Shown: positions 1-6,986, counted from the first letter of the stretch. The stretch is 22,439 nt of DNA from DASSJM01 sp036280655 (GCA_036280655.1 DASUQI010000011.1:1-22439); one strand, 5' to 3'. Notes: generated from the letters alone by a model not told the origin. Numbers and translations are program-made.

Positions 1-683
1 GTGTCCACGAGGAACGTCGTCCTGTCCGGGAAGTCGCGCGCGAACGCCCGGAAGGCCTCCTTCTCGCTGGGGAACGACTCGATGTAGGAGTGCGCCATCG
101 TGCCGCTCGGACGAAGCCCGTAGCGGCGGGCCGCCTCGACGTTGCTCGTGGCTGCGAACCCGACGATCGATGAACACCGCGCGACCGCGACCGCGGCGTC
201 GAGCCCCTGCGTCCGTCGCAGCGAGAAGTCGACGACGTCGCGACCCCCGGCGGCGATCACGCACCGCGCGGCCTTCGACGCGATCGTCGTCTGGAACGTG
301 ATCTGGTTCAGCAGGAGGGGCTCGACGAGCTGCGCGACGGCGATCGGCGCCGTGATCTCGAGGAGTGGCTCGTTCGCGTAGACGATGCGGCCCTCCGGCA
401 CGGCCCACACGTCGCCGTGGAACCGCAGGTCGCCGAGCTGGGACAGGACCTCGTCCTCGAACCCGAGCTCCCGGCCGAGGTACTCGAGGTCGTCGTCGCC
501 GAACGCGAACGACTCGAGGAACTCGATGCAGGGCTCGAGCCCCGCGGCCACGAGGAAACCTCTCTGCGGTGGGAGCCGGCGGACGAACAGGCTGAACGTC
601 GCGTCGCCCTGCATGCCGCGGCGGAGGTAGCTCCGCGCCATGTTGAGCTCGTAGAGGTCGGTGAGCAGGGCGCTCGGGACCAT
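1..683 (-). CDS. pncB: Nicotinate phosphoribosyltransferase (3' end beyond window)
   Basis: The first 227 residues are visible; the gene runs off the left edge, about half of the usual 430-450 aa. The enzyme joins nicotinate to PRPP to make nicotinate mononucleotide in NAD salvage, in the cytoplasm. The N-terminus carries the family signature TDLYELNMA (residues 8-16). The segment QITFQTTIASKAAR (127-140) and the GTMAHSY motif (194-200) also match; H198 fits the histidine that is phosphorylated in this family. The start is the ATG at 683. A TAGCCT hexamer (minus strand, 690-695) ends 6 nt before it and no ribosome binding site is seen, which suggests a leaderless transcript. The divergently placed histidine-rich gene next door gives no functional clue. 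Assignment is from recognised family motifs. Confidence 0.9.
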   Translation of the reverse strand, partial: MVPSALLTDLYELNMARSYLRRGMQGDATFSLFVRRLPPQRGFLVAAGLEPCIEFLESFAFGDDDLEYLGRELGFEDEVLSQLGDLRFHGDVWAVPEGRIVYANEPLLEITAPIAVAQLVEPLLLNQITFQTTIASKAARCVIAAGGRDVVDFSLRRTQGLDAAVAVARCSSIVGFAATSNVEAARRYGLRPSGTMAHSYIESFPSEKEAFRAFARDFPDRTTFLVD

Positions 684-689
684 GCCCGA

Positions 690-695
690 AGGCTA
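690..695 (-). promoter_or_regulatory. -10 element of pncB
   Basis: The minus strand reads TAGCCT, ending 6 nt before the ATG at 683. Spacing fits transcription starting at the start codon. No convincing -35 is seen. Confidence 0.45.
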
Positions 696-725
696 CCGAA
701 GGGGGCTGCGCCGCAGCCGGGCCGG

Positions 726-968
726 CTAGGCCGGCGACTCGGCGGGCCGGGCGTGATCGTGGACGTGCGCCTCGCGCCGGTGCTCGCTCTCCTCGTCCCG
801 GTGGGGCGTGTGGACGTGGTCCACGCCCGGATGGTTGTGGTCGTGCTCGTGGGTGGACAGCAGGTGTCCCCAGTTCTCCCCCTTGTGCAGGTAGTGCGTG
901 ACGTGGAAGTGCTTGTGCTCGTGCACGACCGCCTCGTGCTGATGATGCCCTTGCGCGCGCTCCTCCAT
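726..968 (-). CDS. Histidine-rich small protein (80 aa)
   Basis: An 80-aa protein in which about 21 residues are histidine, spread over the whole length, often in alternating patterns such as HEHKHFH and HEHDHNH. It has no signal peptide or membrane segment and no cysteines. The start at 968 is well supported: GGAGGTGA lies about 4 nt upstream on the minus strand. The composition points to transition-metal binding (nickel, zinc or copper), as in histidine-rich metallochaperones, but I recognise no named family and no metal transporter is adjacent. It lies between pncB, on the same strand, and the agmatinase gene, which is divergent. Function beyond likely metal binding is unknown. Confidence 0.75.
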   Translation of the reverse strand: MEERAQGHHQHEAVVHEHKHFHVTHYLHKGENWGHLLSTHEHDHNHPGVDHVHTPHRDEESEHRREAHVHDHARPAESPA

Positions 969-1045
969 GCGGTCACCTCCGGTCGCTGCCTACCCGTTTC
1001 CCGGCGGCTCACGCGCCCCGGTCGACCGCTCGGGGCCGGCTCGGG

Positions 1046-1051
1046 TACCGT
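1046..1051 (+). promoter_or_regulatory. -10 element of the agmatinase-family gene
   Basis: TACCGT ends 9 nt before the ATG at 1061. A weak TCGACC lies 18 nt further upstream (1022-1027). There is no ribosome binding site before the ATG, so a leaderless or near-leaderless mRNA is likely. Confidence 0.4.
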
Positions 1052-1060
1052 CGCCACGCC

Positions 1061-2089
1061 ATGAGCGGCCCACCGGACTTCCGGATCGAGACGAGCGAGC
1101 TCCGCGCCGAGGACGAGTTCGCCGAGTTCGGCCCCGACGACCTCGAGTACTACGTCGGGGTCGGGGGGACGTTCGACCGGCTGCCGTTCGCGGCCGACGA
1201 GGCCGCGCTCGCCGCGAGCGGCGCCGACGTGGCGATCGTCGGGGCCCCGCTCGACGACGGGACCTCCGGGCGGCCCGGGGCGCGGTTCGGCCCGCGCGCG
1301 ATCCGGATGGCGCCGACCACGTGGGGGTCCGATGCGTGGTCGATCCAGCTCGGTGTCGAGCCGTACGAGCACCTCACCGTCGTGGACGCGGGCGACGCTC
1401 CGGTCGTGGCGTCCCGGCACGCGCGCGGGCTCCGCGTGATCCACGAGAAGGTGCTCCGGGTCGCACACACCGGGGCGCTGCCGGTCGTGCTCGGCGGCGA
1501 CCACTCGGTCACGTACCCGTCCGCGGCGGCCGTCGCGCGCCACGTCCACCCGTCGGCGCTCGGCATCGTGCACTTCGACGCGCACGCCGACACCGGGGCG
1601 AGCGTCCACGGCTCCCTGATCTCGCACGGGACGCCGATGCGCCGGCTGATCGAGGAGGGGTGGGTCGCGGGTCGGAACTTCGTGCAGGTGGGCCTCCGCG
1701 GGTACTGGCCCGACCGGGAGACGTTCGCCTGGATGGAGTCGCAGGGGATGAGCTGGCACTCGATCGTCGAGATCGAGGAGCGCGGCATCGACGCCGTCGT
1801 GGCCGACGCGATCGCCGAGGCGCTCGACGGCCCGGAGCGCGTCTACCTCTCGGTCGACATCGACGTGGTCGACCCGGGGATGGCGCCCGGCACCGGGACC
1901 CCGGAGCCCGGCGGCCTCCTGGGGCGCGAGCTGCTCACCGCCGTCCGCAGGATCGTGGGGGAGGTGGACCTCGCCGGGATGGACGTCGTCGAGGTCTCGC
2001 CGCCGTACGACCAGAGCGAGGTCACCGCGCTCCTCGCCTATCGTGTGGTGATGGAGGCGATCTCGGCGCTCGCCGCGAAGAGGGCGTGA
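1061..2089 (+). CDS. speB: Agmatinase/arginase-family ureohydrolase
   Basis: A 342-aa binuclear manganese ureohydrolase. The metal-ligand motifs are complete: GGDHS (H148), HFDAHAD (D173, H175, D177) and SVDIDVVDP (D266, D268), followed by the family's GTGTPEPGG stretch (277-285). Such enzymes release urea from agmatine, giving putrescine, or from other guanidino substrates. The N-terminal 45 residues are not diagnostic. Length and the TGTPEPGG type favour agmatinase-like members over arginase, but the substrate cannot be read from sequence, so the symbol is tentative. The stop codon overlaps the next start by one base (TGATG), so it is the first gene of a three-gene operon with the metallopeptidase and tadA. 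Confidence 0.85.
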   Translation: MSGPPDFRIETSELRAEDEFAEFGPDDLEYYVGVGGTFDRLPFAADEAALAASGADVAIVGAPLDDGTSGRPGARFGPRAIRMAPTTWGSDAWSIQLGVEPYEHLTVVDAGDAPVVASRHARGLRVIHEKVLRVAHTGALPVVLGGDHSVTYPSAAAVARHVHPSALGIVHFDAHADTGASVHGSLISHGTPMRRLIEEGWVAGRNFVQVGLRGYWPDRETFAWMESQGMSWHSIVEIEERGIDAVVADAIAEALDGPERVYLSVDIDVVDPGMAPGTGTPEPGGLLGRELLTAVRRIVGEVDLAGMDVVEVSPPYDQSEVTALLAYRVVMEAISALAAKRA

Positions 2090-2436
2090 TGGTGGATCGC
2101 GCACGGTTCATGGAGATCACGGCCGACGCGCTCGACGACCTGCCCGAGTGGGTGCAGGAGCGGCTCGAGAACGTCGAGGTGATCGTCGAGGACCGCCCGC
2201 CGCGGGACGACCCGGGCCTGCTCGGCCGCTACCACGGCGTCCCGCTGACGAGCCGGGGCGAGTTCCACACGGGGGCCGTGCTGCCCGACACGATCACGCT
2301 CTACCAGCGCACGATCGAGCGCGTCGCGCGGGACGACGAGGACCTCGAGCGGGTGATCATCCACACGGTCGAGCACGAGGTCGCGCACCACTTCGGTATC
2401 AGCGACGACCGCCTGCGTGAGATCGACCGTTACTGA
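2089..2436 (+). CDS. Minimal zincin metallopeptidase family protein (PF06262-like)
   Basis: A 115-aa protein with HEVAH at residues 96-100 inside HExxHxxGxxD, giving likely zinc ligands H96, H100 and D106 and a catalytic E97. This fits the short actinobacterial metallopeptidase family of about 115-130 aa (PF06262, formerly DUF1025), whose substrates are unknown. There is no signal peptide, so it acts in the cytoplasm. The start ATG at 2089 shares its A with the stop codon of the ureohydrolase gene. The stop in turn overlaps the tadA start by one base, so the three genes are probably translated as coupled cistrons. No protein partner is evident. Confidence 0.85.
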   Translation: MVDRARFMEITADALDDLPEWVQERLENVEVIVEDRPPRDDPGLLGRYHGVPLTSRGEFHTGAVLPDTITLYQRTIERVARDDEDLERVIIHTVEHEVAHHFGISDDRLREIDRY

Positions 2437-2900
2437 TGGCGTCGACGCAGCCCGAGCTCGACGAGCGGCTGATGCGGCTCGCGCTCGAACACGCCGAGAC
2501 GGCGCGCTCGAACGGCGACGTGCCGGTGGGCGCGGTCGTCGCCCGCGGCGAGGAGGTCCTCGGCGAGGCGGGCAACGCGCGCGAACGCGACCGGGACCCC
2601 ACCGCGCACGCCGAGATCCTGGCGCTCCGGCGGGCGTCGTCGGAGCTCGGCAGCTGGCACCTGGAGGGGTGCACGTTGGTCGTGACGCTCGAGCCGTGTG
2701 CGATGTGCTCGGGCGCGCTCGTCCTCGCGAGGATCGACCGGCTCGTGTTCGGCGCGGCGGACCCGAAGGCGGGGTTCGCCGGCTCGCTCGGTGATCTCGT
2801 CCGCGACCCCCGGCTCAACCACCGCGTCGAGGTGACGAGCGGCGTGCTCGAGGCCGCGTGCGGCGAGGTGCTCCGGGCGTTCTTCGCGGAACGGCGCTAG
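2436..2900 (+). CDS. tadA: tRNA-specific adenosine deaminase
   Basis: A 154-aa cytidine-deaminase-fold enzyme that converts wobble adenosine 34 to inosine in tRNA-Arg(ACG). The zinc site is complete: HAE at 58-60 (H58 ligand, E60 proton shuttle) and PCAMC at 87-91 (C88, C91). GDVPVGAVV (28-36) and the segment VFGAADPKAG (104-113) are typical of TadA rather than of guanine or cytidine deaminases. Length is normal. The ATG overlaps the upstream stop by one base. The gene is followed convergently, with a 4-base overlap of coding ends, by the cyclic-nucleotide-binding gene. The nearby tRNA-Ser, SRP RNA, dnaX and recR match the neighbourhood of tadA in Bacillus. Confidence 0.93.
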   Translation: MASTQPELDERLMRLALEHAETARSNGDVPVGAVVARGEEVLGEAGNARERDRDPTAHAEILALRRASSELGSWHLEGCTLVVTLEPCAMCSGALVLARIDRLVFGAADPKAGFAGSLGDLVRDPRLNHRVEVTSGVLEAACGEVLRAFFAERR

Positions 2901-3307
2901 CGCTCGTTCTCCTCCGCGGCCCTCGCCCGGCGCTCCTCCATGACGACGCCGATCCGGTCCCGAACCCTGGGGATCTCCTCCTCCATCGCGCGGAAATCGC
3001 GTTCGTGCATCACCACGAGCGTGACGTCGGAGCTTGCGACGACGGTCGCCGTGCGGGGCACGTCGAGGAGCAGCGCGATCTCGCCGAAGAAGTCGCCCGG
3101 GCCGAGGTGGGCGATGTGCCGGTCGTCGTGGGTCACCTCGGCGGAACCGGTCTCGATCACCATGAACTCGTGCGGGTAGGCGCCCTCGTTCACCAGGCGC
3201 TTGTTGGCGGGGACGTCGATCTCGTCCGTCCAGCGCTCGAGGCGTTCATACTCGTGGTCGGACAGGCCCTCGAACAGCGGGATCTTGCGCAGGCGGTCGG
3301 CCTTCAT
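2897..3307 (-). CDS. Cyclic nucleotide-binding domain protein
   Basis: A 136-aa protein consisting almost only of one Crp/Fnr-type cyclic nucleotide-binding domain. It begins LRKIPLFEGLSDHEYERL (6-23), and the phosphate-binding cassette reads GDFFGEIALLL (71-81) followed by PRTATV (84-89), with the conserved G75, E76 and R85. There is no C-terminal HTH, so it is not a complete Crp-type regulator; the tail is a charged helix. It may sense cAMP or cGMP and act by protein contact, but no partner is visible. The start at 3307 has GGAGGAGT about 4 nt upstream. Its 3' end overlaps tadA by 4 bp, tail to tail. Confidence 0.85.
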   Translation of the reverse strand: MKADRLRKIPLFEGLSDHEYERLERWTDEIDVPANKRLVNEGAYPHEFMVIETGSAEVTHDDRHIAHLGPGDFFGEIALLLDVPRTATVVASSDVTLVVMHERDFRAMEEEIPRVRDRIGVVMEERRARAAEENER

Positions 3308-3381
3308 GGGGACTCCTCCGTTCGTCGGCGCCGGGATGCGTCGCGCGAAATCCTGCCACAGGGCGCCGGAGGCGTGCTTGC

Positions 3382-3387
3382 TAGACT
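3382..3387 (+). promoter_or_regulatory. -10 element of tRNA-Ser(CGA)
   Basis: TAGACT ends 6 nt before the first base of the acceptor stem at 3394, so transcription probably starts at, or within a base or two of, the mature tRNA 5' end. Confidence 0.55.
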
Positions 3388-3393
3388 CGCCCC

Positions 3394-3483
3394 GGAGGCG
3401 TGCCGGAGTGGACGAACGGGACCGCCTCGAAAGCGGTTAGGGGCCTAATCCGCCTCTCACAGGTTCGAATCCTGTCGCCTCCG
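3394..3483 (+). tRNA. tRNA-Ser (anticodon CGA)
   Basis: A class II tRNA. The acceptor stem GGAGGCG (3394-3400) pairs with CGCCTCC (3476-3482), with discriminator G at 3483. The anticodon stem ACCGC/GCGGT encloses the loop CTCGAAA with anticodon CGA, reading UCG. A long variable arm follows, as in serine tRNAs. The T arm is ACAGG-TTCGAAT-CCTGT. CCA is not encoded, as CGC follows the discriminator. A perfect GC-rich stem-loop lies just downstream. Confidence 0.95.
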
Positions 3484-3490
3484 CGCGCGC

Positions 3491-3513
3491 CGGCCGCCCT
3501 CCGCGGGCGGCCG
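3491..3513. terminator. GC-rich stem-loop, possible bidirectional terminator
   Basis: A perfect 9-bp stem CGGCCGCCC/GGGCGGCCG closes a 5-nt loop. It sits 8 bp after the tRNA-Ser(CGA) on the plus strand and 9 bp after the stop of the minus-strand pseudogene, so it could stop transcription from both sides. There is no clear T tract, so it may be an intrinsic terminator without a U tail or simply a pause structure. Confidence 0.5.
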
Positions 3514-3521
3514 TTGGCGTC

Positions 3522-3909
3522 TCAGGCGCCGTGCCAGTCCGCCATGTGGTTGGCCTGGGTCGGCAGGTACGCGCCGGGTCCGAAGTGCTCGTCGTAGAAC
3601 CCGAGGTCCAGGTGGTGGGCCTGCAGGTAGGTCAGGCAGAACAGGCTCGGCACGGTCCCGGGGAACTTCCCGAACCGGTCGAGCACGTACTGCGCCTGGA
3701 GCGCGACGCACGCCCGAAACTCATCCGAGTGCATCTGCGCAGCGGAGCGCACGCGGCTGCTCTCCTTCCACGGTCCCGGCGTGTCGACGTGGAACGGCCC
3801 GCCCGGCCCGAACTTCCGCTCGGCGAAGGGCTCGCCGCCCGTGCAGCGCCTCGATCAACGGGAACGACAGGGCCGTTTCCAGGCCTCGTGGCGTCGTCCG
3901 GGTGGCCAT
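3522..3909 (-). pseudogene. Remnant of a larger conserved protein, centre deleted and frame shifted
   Basis: Two reading frames join to one protein-like sequence. From the ATG at 3909 (AGGAG about 8 nt upstream) frame one gives a start ending SFPLIEALHGRR. Near 3838-3845 meaningful sequence jumps by one base into a second frame that runs PFAERKFGPGGPF and on to the stop at 3522. Together this would be about 129 aa. I recall a longer, roughly 400-aa uncharacterised family in which these two stretches lie at opposite ends, so the middle appears to be deleted as well as the frame broken. The GC-rich sequence at the join could have served as microhomology. This family memory is not a search result. 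The C-terminal part (from 3752) keeps an open frame of 76 aa and may be all that a gene caller reports. An assembly error is the main alternative. Confidence 0.6.
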
Positions 3910-3970
3910 CTTGCGCTCCTCTCGCCGTCGGGAGCGCGACGGTACCCCGAGGCGCCGTGGGCCTGCTCGC

Positions 3971-3976
3971 TACACT
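3971..3976 (+). promoter_or_regulatory. -10 element of tRNA-Ser(GGA)
   Basis: TACACT ends 7 nt before the acceptor stem start at 3984, the same spacing as at the other tRNA-Ser gene. Confidence 0.55.
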
Positions 3977-3983
3977 TGCCCGC

Positions 3984-4073
3984 GGAGGCCTGCCCGAGCG
4001 GACGAAGGGGCACGCCTGGAGAGCGTGTAGGCGGGCAACCGCCTCGCGGGTTCGAATCCCGCGGCCTCCGCCA
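3984..4073 (+). tRNA. tRNA-Ser (anticodon GGA), CCA encoded
   Basis: A class II tRNA. The acceptor stem GGAGGCC (3984-3990) pairs with GGCCTCC (4063-4069), discriminator G at 4070, then CCA at 4071-4073. The anticodon stem CACGC/GCGTG encloses CTGGAGA with anticodon GGA, reading UCC and UCU. The long variable arm has a GGCGG/CCGCC stem, and the T arm is GCGGG-TTCGAAT-CCCGC. The stop codon of the GNAT gene on the other strand lies 2 bp after the CCA. Confidence 0.96.
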
Positions 4074-4074
4074 T

Positions 4075-4974
4075 CTAGGAAAGCCGCTTCGTGTACCTCG
4101 TGTACTGACGGACGACGCGCATCCCGACCTTCTCGTACAGGCCGAGCGCACCGGTGCGCGAATCGGTCGAGAGCCCGGCGACGCGCCGGCCGCGTTCGCG
4201 GAACGCCCCGAAGGCGGTCCGCAGCAACGCCCTCGCGATCCCGCGATGTCGGTGGGTGGCTTTCGTGGCGAGCTGATGGACCCACCCCTCGCCCGCGTCG
4301 GGGACGTCGTAGGAGATCACGGCGCCTACGAGCTCATCCCCGTCGAACGCGAGCGGCGACAGGTCCGGCGCGAACGCCGGATGCGCGAACACCTGCGGCG
4401 CCCAGACCTCGAAGGACTCGGGCTCGCGCCCCGGCCACTCGCTGAAGGCCGGGTCGACCATCTCGTGGACGGCCCGCGCATCCTCGTCGCGGTACGTGCG
4501 GATCGAGATGCCCTCGATCGGCTCGGGCGGATCCGGCGGCTCCTCGAGCGAGATCCGGAGGATCCACGAGGTGAACGTCGGCTCGTAGCCGTTCGCGAGG
4601 AACAGGTCGCGCGCACCGGTGTTCGCGTCGGTCTTCGTCTGGCCGACGTCGGCGTCACCGAGCTCGCGGGCTCGGCCCTCGATCCACCCGAACAGCGCGG
4701 TGCCGATCCCGCGGCCTCGATGGGACGGCCGGACGTCGGCCTCGGCGCGCTGCCGGTACAGCTCGGCCCACGCGACCGCCTCGTCGCCGTCGAACACGAG
4801 GACCAGGTCGTGCGCCGGGTCGAATCCCGTGCGCTCGAACCCGACCACCACGTCGTCCAGGTCGGCCTCGACGACGTGATGGTCCACCCTCTCGGCCGCG
4901 GAGATCACGTCGAAGATCGCCTCGGCGTCCTCGGGCGTCCCGGGACGGGCTGAGAGCCCGTTCGGGAGCTTCAC
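4075..4974 (-). CDS. Tandem GNAT-domain acetyltransferase (mycothiol-synthase-like architecture)
   Basis: A 299-aa protein with two GNAT folds. The first carries the acetyl-CoA loop RPSHRGRGIGTAL, the second ATKATHRHRGIARALL followed by LSTDSRTGALGLYEKVGM. The double-GNAT layout and length match mycothiol synthase and related acyltransferases, but no mycothiol-specific residue can be asserted, so the substrate is open. I chose the GTG at 4974 rather than the ATG at 4995. The GTG gives a GTGA overlap with the stop of the HAD gene and has GGAGG 5 nt upstream, whereas the ATG would overlap that gene by 25 bp. The pair is therefore translationally coupled. The gene ends 2 bp short of the tRNA-Ser(GGA) CCA on the opposite strand. 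Confidence 0.85.
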   Translation of the reverse strand: MKLPNGLSARPGTPEDAEAIFDVISAAERVDHHVVEADLDDVVVGFERTGFDPAHDLVLVFDGDEAVAWAELYRQRAEADVRPSHRGRGIGTALFGWIEGRARELGDADVGQTKTDANTGARDLFLANGYEPTFTSWILRISLEEPPDPPEPIEGISIRTYRDEDARAVHEMVDPAFSEWPGREPESFEVWAPQVFAHPAFAPDLSPLAFDGDELVGAVISYDVPDAGEGWVHQLATKATHRHRGIARALLRTAFGAFRERGRRVAGLSTDSRTGALGLYEKVGMRVVRQYTRYTKRLS

Positions 4975-5666
4975 GACGTCCTCCACCCGACGCATCGATC
5001 GCCGCCGATCGGGCCGGGCAGCGATCCGAGCGACTCGAGCGCGCCTCGGACGTCGTCGAACGTCTCCCACGGAAGGAACGGCACGCCGTCCCGCTCGCAG
5101 ATCCGCACCAACGCGTCCTTCGCGAACACGACGTCCGAGTACAGCGCGCCGTACCGGTCGGACTGGCCCTCTCCGACGAACGCGACCGGTCCGTGGCGTT
5201 CGCGAAGGCCGATCGCGGCGAGCATCTTGCACGTCCCGCAGCCGACGCACTCGGGGTGGCCGTTCGGATGGCGGAGCTCCGGCCGGCCGTCGTCGTGGAC
5301 GAGCTCGTTCGTAACGACCGGCAGTCGTCCGAGCCCCGCCGCCTCGAGGATCGGGCGGACGTAAAACCCGAAGCCGTCCGACGCGAGCGTGATCGGGATC
5401 GCGCGCTCCTCGGCCCACGCCACGAAGCCGGGGAACGTCGGATCGAGAGTCCCCTCCTCGAGCGCGAAGGCGAGCATCGTGCCCATCGATCCGCTCAGCA
5501 TCGCGGCCTGGTGTCCCGCCGCCTCGCGCAGCCCCATCTCCCCGCTGTCGACCGCGTCGTCGTACCGCTCCCACCCCGGCTGGCCGAACCGGTCGAGCAG
5601 CAGTTCCGAGACGTCCTGCAGGCACGCCGTGCCGTCGAAGTCCACGAGGAGCGCTCCCACCCGCAT
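4971..5666 (-). CDS. HAD-superfamily phosphatase, MtnX/phosphoserine-phosphatase-like
   Basis: A 231-aa HAD subclass IB-type hydrolase. Motif I is LLVDFDGTA near the N-terminus, with D9 as nucleophile and D11 as acid/base. A serine/threonine motif occurs in PITLASDGF and a C-terminal acidic motif in VAFVGEGQSD. A cysteine group reading CVGCGTCK resembles that of MtnX-type phosphatases (methionine salvage), but no other salvage gene is nearby, so the substrate is unproven. The ATG at 5666 is preceded by TACGCT on the minus strand, ending 6 nt upstream, and no ribosome binding site, so the mRNA is probably leaderless. The downstream GNAT gene overlaps by 4 bp and is in the same operon. The TSUP permease gene is divergent, 41 bp away. 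Confidence 0.85.
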   Translation of the reverse strand: MRVGALLVDFDGTACLQDVSELLLDRFGQPGWERYDDAVDSGEMGLREAAGHQAAMLSGSMGTMLAFALEEGTLDPTFPGFVAWAEERAIPITLASDGFGFYVRPILEAAGLGRLPVVTNELVHDDGRPELRHPNGHPECVGCGTCKMLAAIGLRERHGPVAFVGEGQSDRYGALYSDVVFAKDALVRICERDGVPFLPWETFDDVRGALESLGSLPGPIGGDRCVGWRTS

Positions 5667-5672
5667 CGGTCG

Positions 5673-5678
5673 AGCGTA
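5673..5678 (-). promoter_or_regulatory. -10 element of the HAD/GNAT operon
   Basis: The minus strand reads TACGCT, ending 6 nt before the ATG at 5666. A weaker GATGAT (5696-5701, plus strand) lies 6 nt before the divergent permease start and could be its -10. Confidence 0.4.
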
Positions 5679-5707
5679 CCGGCCGGGCGGCGGGCGATGA
5701 TGCCGCG

Positions 5708-6433
5708 ATGTGGTGGGTGTGGCTCGGGGTGTTCGGCGCGGTCGCGCTGTCGTCGGCCGCCCAGGCGGTCTCCGGGTTCGGCTTCGCATTGATCGGCGCG
5801 CCGCTCGTGGCGCTCCTCGTGGGCCCGCACGATGCCGTGGTGGGTCTGACGATGATCGGGATCGTCCTGGTCTCGCAGCTCACGCTCCGGTCGCGCGGTC
5901 ATGTGGAATGGCCGGTCGTGTTCGTGGTGACGGCCGCCGCGATCCTCGGGATGCCGTTCGGGCTGCTCGTGCTCGAACGTGCGGACGAGCGGACCCTCAC
6001 GGCGATCATCGCGATCGTCGTGATCGTGTTCGCGATCCTGCTCTGGCGGGGGCTGCGGGTGCCGCCGAACCGGATCACCCACGGCATCGCCGGGTTCGTC
6101 GCGGGCGTCCTGTCGACGAGCACCAGCACGAGCGGCCCGCCGATCGTGATCGCGCTCTCGGGTCGGGGACTCACCCCCTCGGCGTTCCGGGGGACGATCT
6201 CGGCGATCTTCCTCGTGCAGGGCAGTGTGGCGATGCTCGCGTTCGCGCTCGGCGGCGAGATCACGTCGGGCGCGTTCGGCGTGGCCGCGGCGGGGCTGCC
6301 CGGTCTGCTCCTCGGTTCCTATATCGGGGAGCACGGGTTCAAGCGGCTCGACGCGGAGACGTTCCGCCGGCTCGTGTTCGCGATGCTGCTGCTCTCGGCG
6401 GTCGTCTCCCTGATCGGCGCCCTGCTCTCGTAG
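5708..6433 (+). CDS. TauE/SafE (TSUP) family membrane permease
   Basis: A 241-aa hydrophobic protein with about eight predicted membrane segments, the usual size for TSUP proteins, which move small anions such as sulfite, sulfoacetate or related compounds. Family features include the N-terminal SAAQAVSGFGFALIGAPL stretch (17-34) and a repeat in the second half, GVLSTSTSTSGPPIVIALS, where the GPP turn after a serine/threonine-rich loop is characteristic. It is probably in the plasma membrane. The substrate cannot be assigned from sequence and there is no sulfur-metabolism gene adjacent. It stands alone between the divergent HAD operon and a broken methyltransferase gene. Confidence 0.88.
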   Translation: MWWVWLGVFGAVALSSAAQAVSGFGFALIGAPLVALLVGPHDAVVGLTMIGIVLVSQLTLRSRGHVEWPVVFVVTAAAILGMPFGLLVLERADERTLTAIIAIVVIVFAILLWRGLRVPPNRITHGIAGFVAGVLSTSTSTSGPPIVIALSGRGLTPSAFRGTISAIFLVQGSVAMLAFALGGEITSGAFGVAAAGLPGLLLGSYIGEHGFKRLDAETFRRLVFAMLLLSAVVSLIGALLS

Positions 6434-6508
6434 TCGGGCCACGGGGGCACGACCGCAGCGTTGGGAGCCGGTTGACCGCGATCGCCAACGGTGCGTCTAC
6501 TCCCGGCG

Positions 6509-6986
6509 ATGAGCGACGAGTACACCTACGCGACGTACGGGGATCGGATCGCCGAGATCTACGACGAACGGGAGAGGGTTCCGACGGACGAGGTCGCCGC
6601 AGCCTCGTTCCTGAAGGAGGTCGCGGGCGGCGGTCCGGCTCTGGAGCTCGGGATCGGAACCGGCCGGGTGGCCCTGCCGCTCATGGAAGCGGGCGTCGAG
6701 GTCCATGGCATCGACACATCGGAGGAGATGGTCGAGCGACTCCGTGCGAAGCCCGGTGGGGACGCCGTCAAGATGACCATGGGAAGCTTCGCGGACTTCT
6801 CCATCGACGCGCGGTTCCCGCTCATCTATGCGCATCCGCTACGCCTACGTCTCGGAGCTCGACCTCATGGCCCGCCTCGCGGGCCTGCGGCTCCGCGAGC
6901 GTTGGTCCGCATGGGACCGCTCGCCCTTCCCGTCTCCCGGCGGTGGCCACATCTCCGTGTGGGAGCGAGTCGAAGAGGCGACCTGA
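6509..6986 (+). pseudogene. SAM-dependent methyltransferase, centre deleted and frame shifted
   Basis: The first 105 or so residues from the ATG at 6509 are a clear class I methyltransferase N-terminus: the tyrosine-rich start YTYATYGDRIAEIYDE, motif I LELGIGTGRVALPL and the acidic motif II VHGIDTSEEM. After FPLIY (about 6828) the frame turns to arginine-rich nonsense. In another frame from 6828, meaningful sequence resumes as RIRYAYVSELDLMARLAG and runs to a stop at 6984-6986, the normal C-terminus of such enzymes. The central third (substrate-binding and strand 4-5 region) is missing, so the enzyme should be inactive. An upstream GTG at 6491 would add six residues but looks less natural. 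An assembly error is possible but would have to delete several hundred bases. Confidence 0.72.

Noticed and set aside
308..2104. A 598-residue open frame on the minus strand
   Set aside because: It is antisense to the ureohydrolase gene and out of frame with pncB; arginine/histidine/aspartate-rich nonsense produced by high GC at third positions.
4975..5883. N-terminal extension of the GNAT gene giving a 602-residue protein
   Set aside because: The extension overlaps the real HAD gene in another frame and has no protein-like character; the GTGA junction at 4971-4974 gives a better start.
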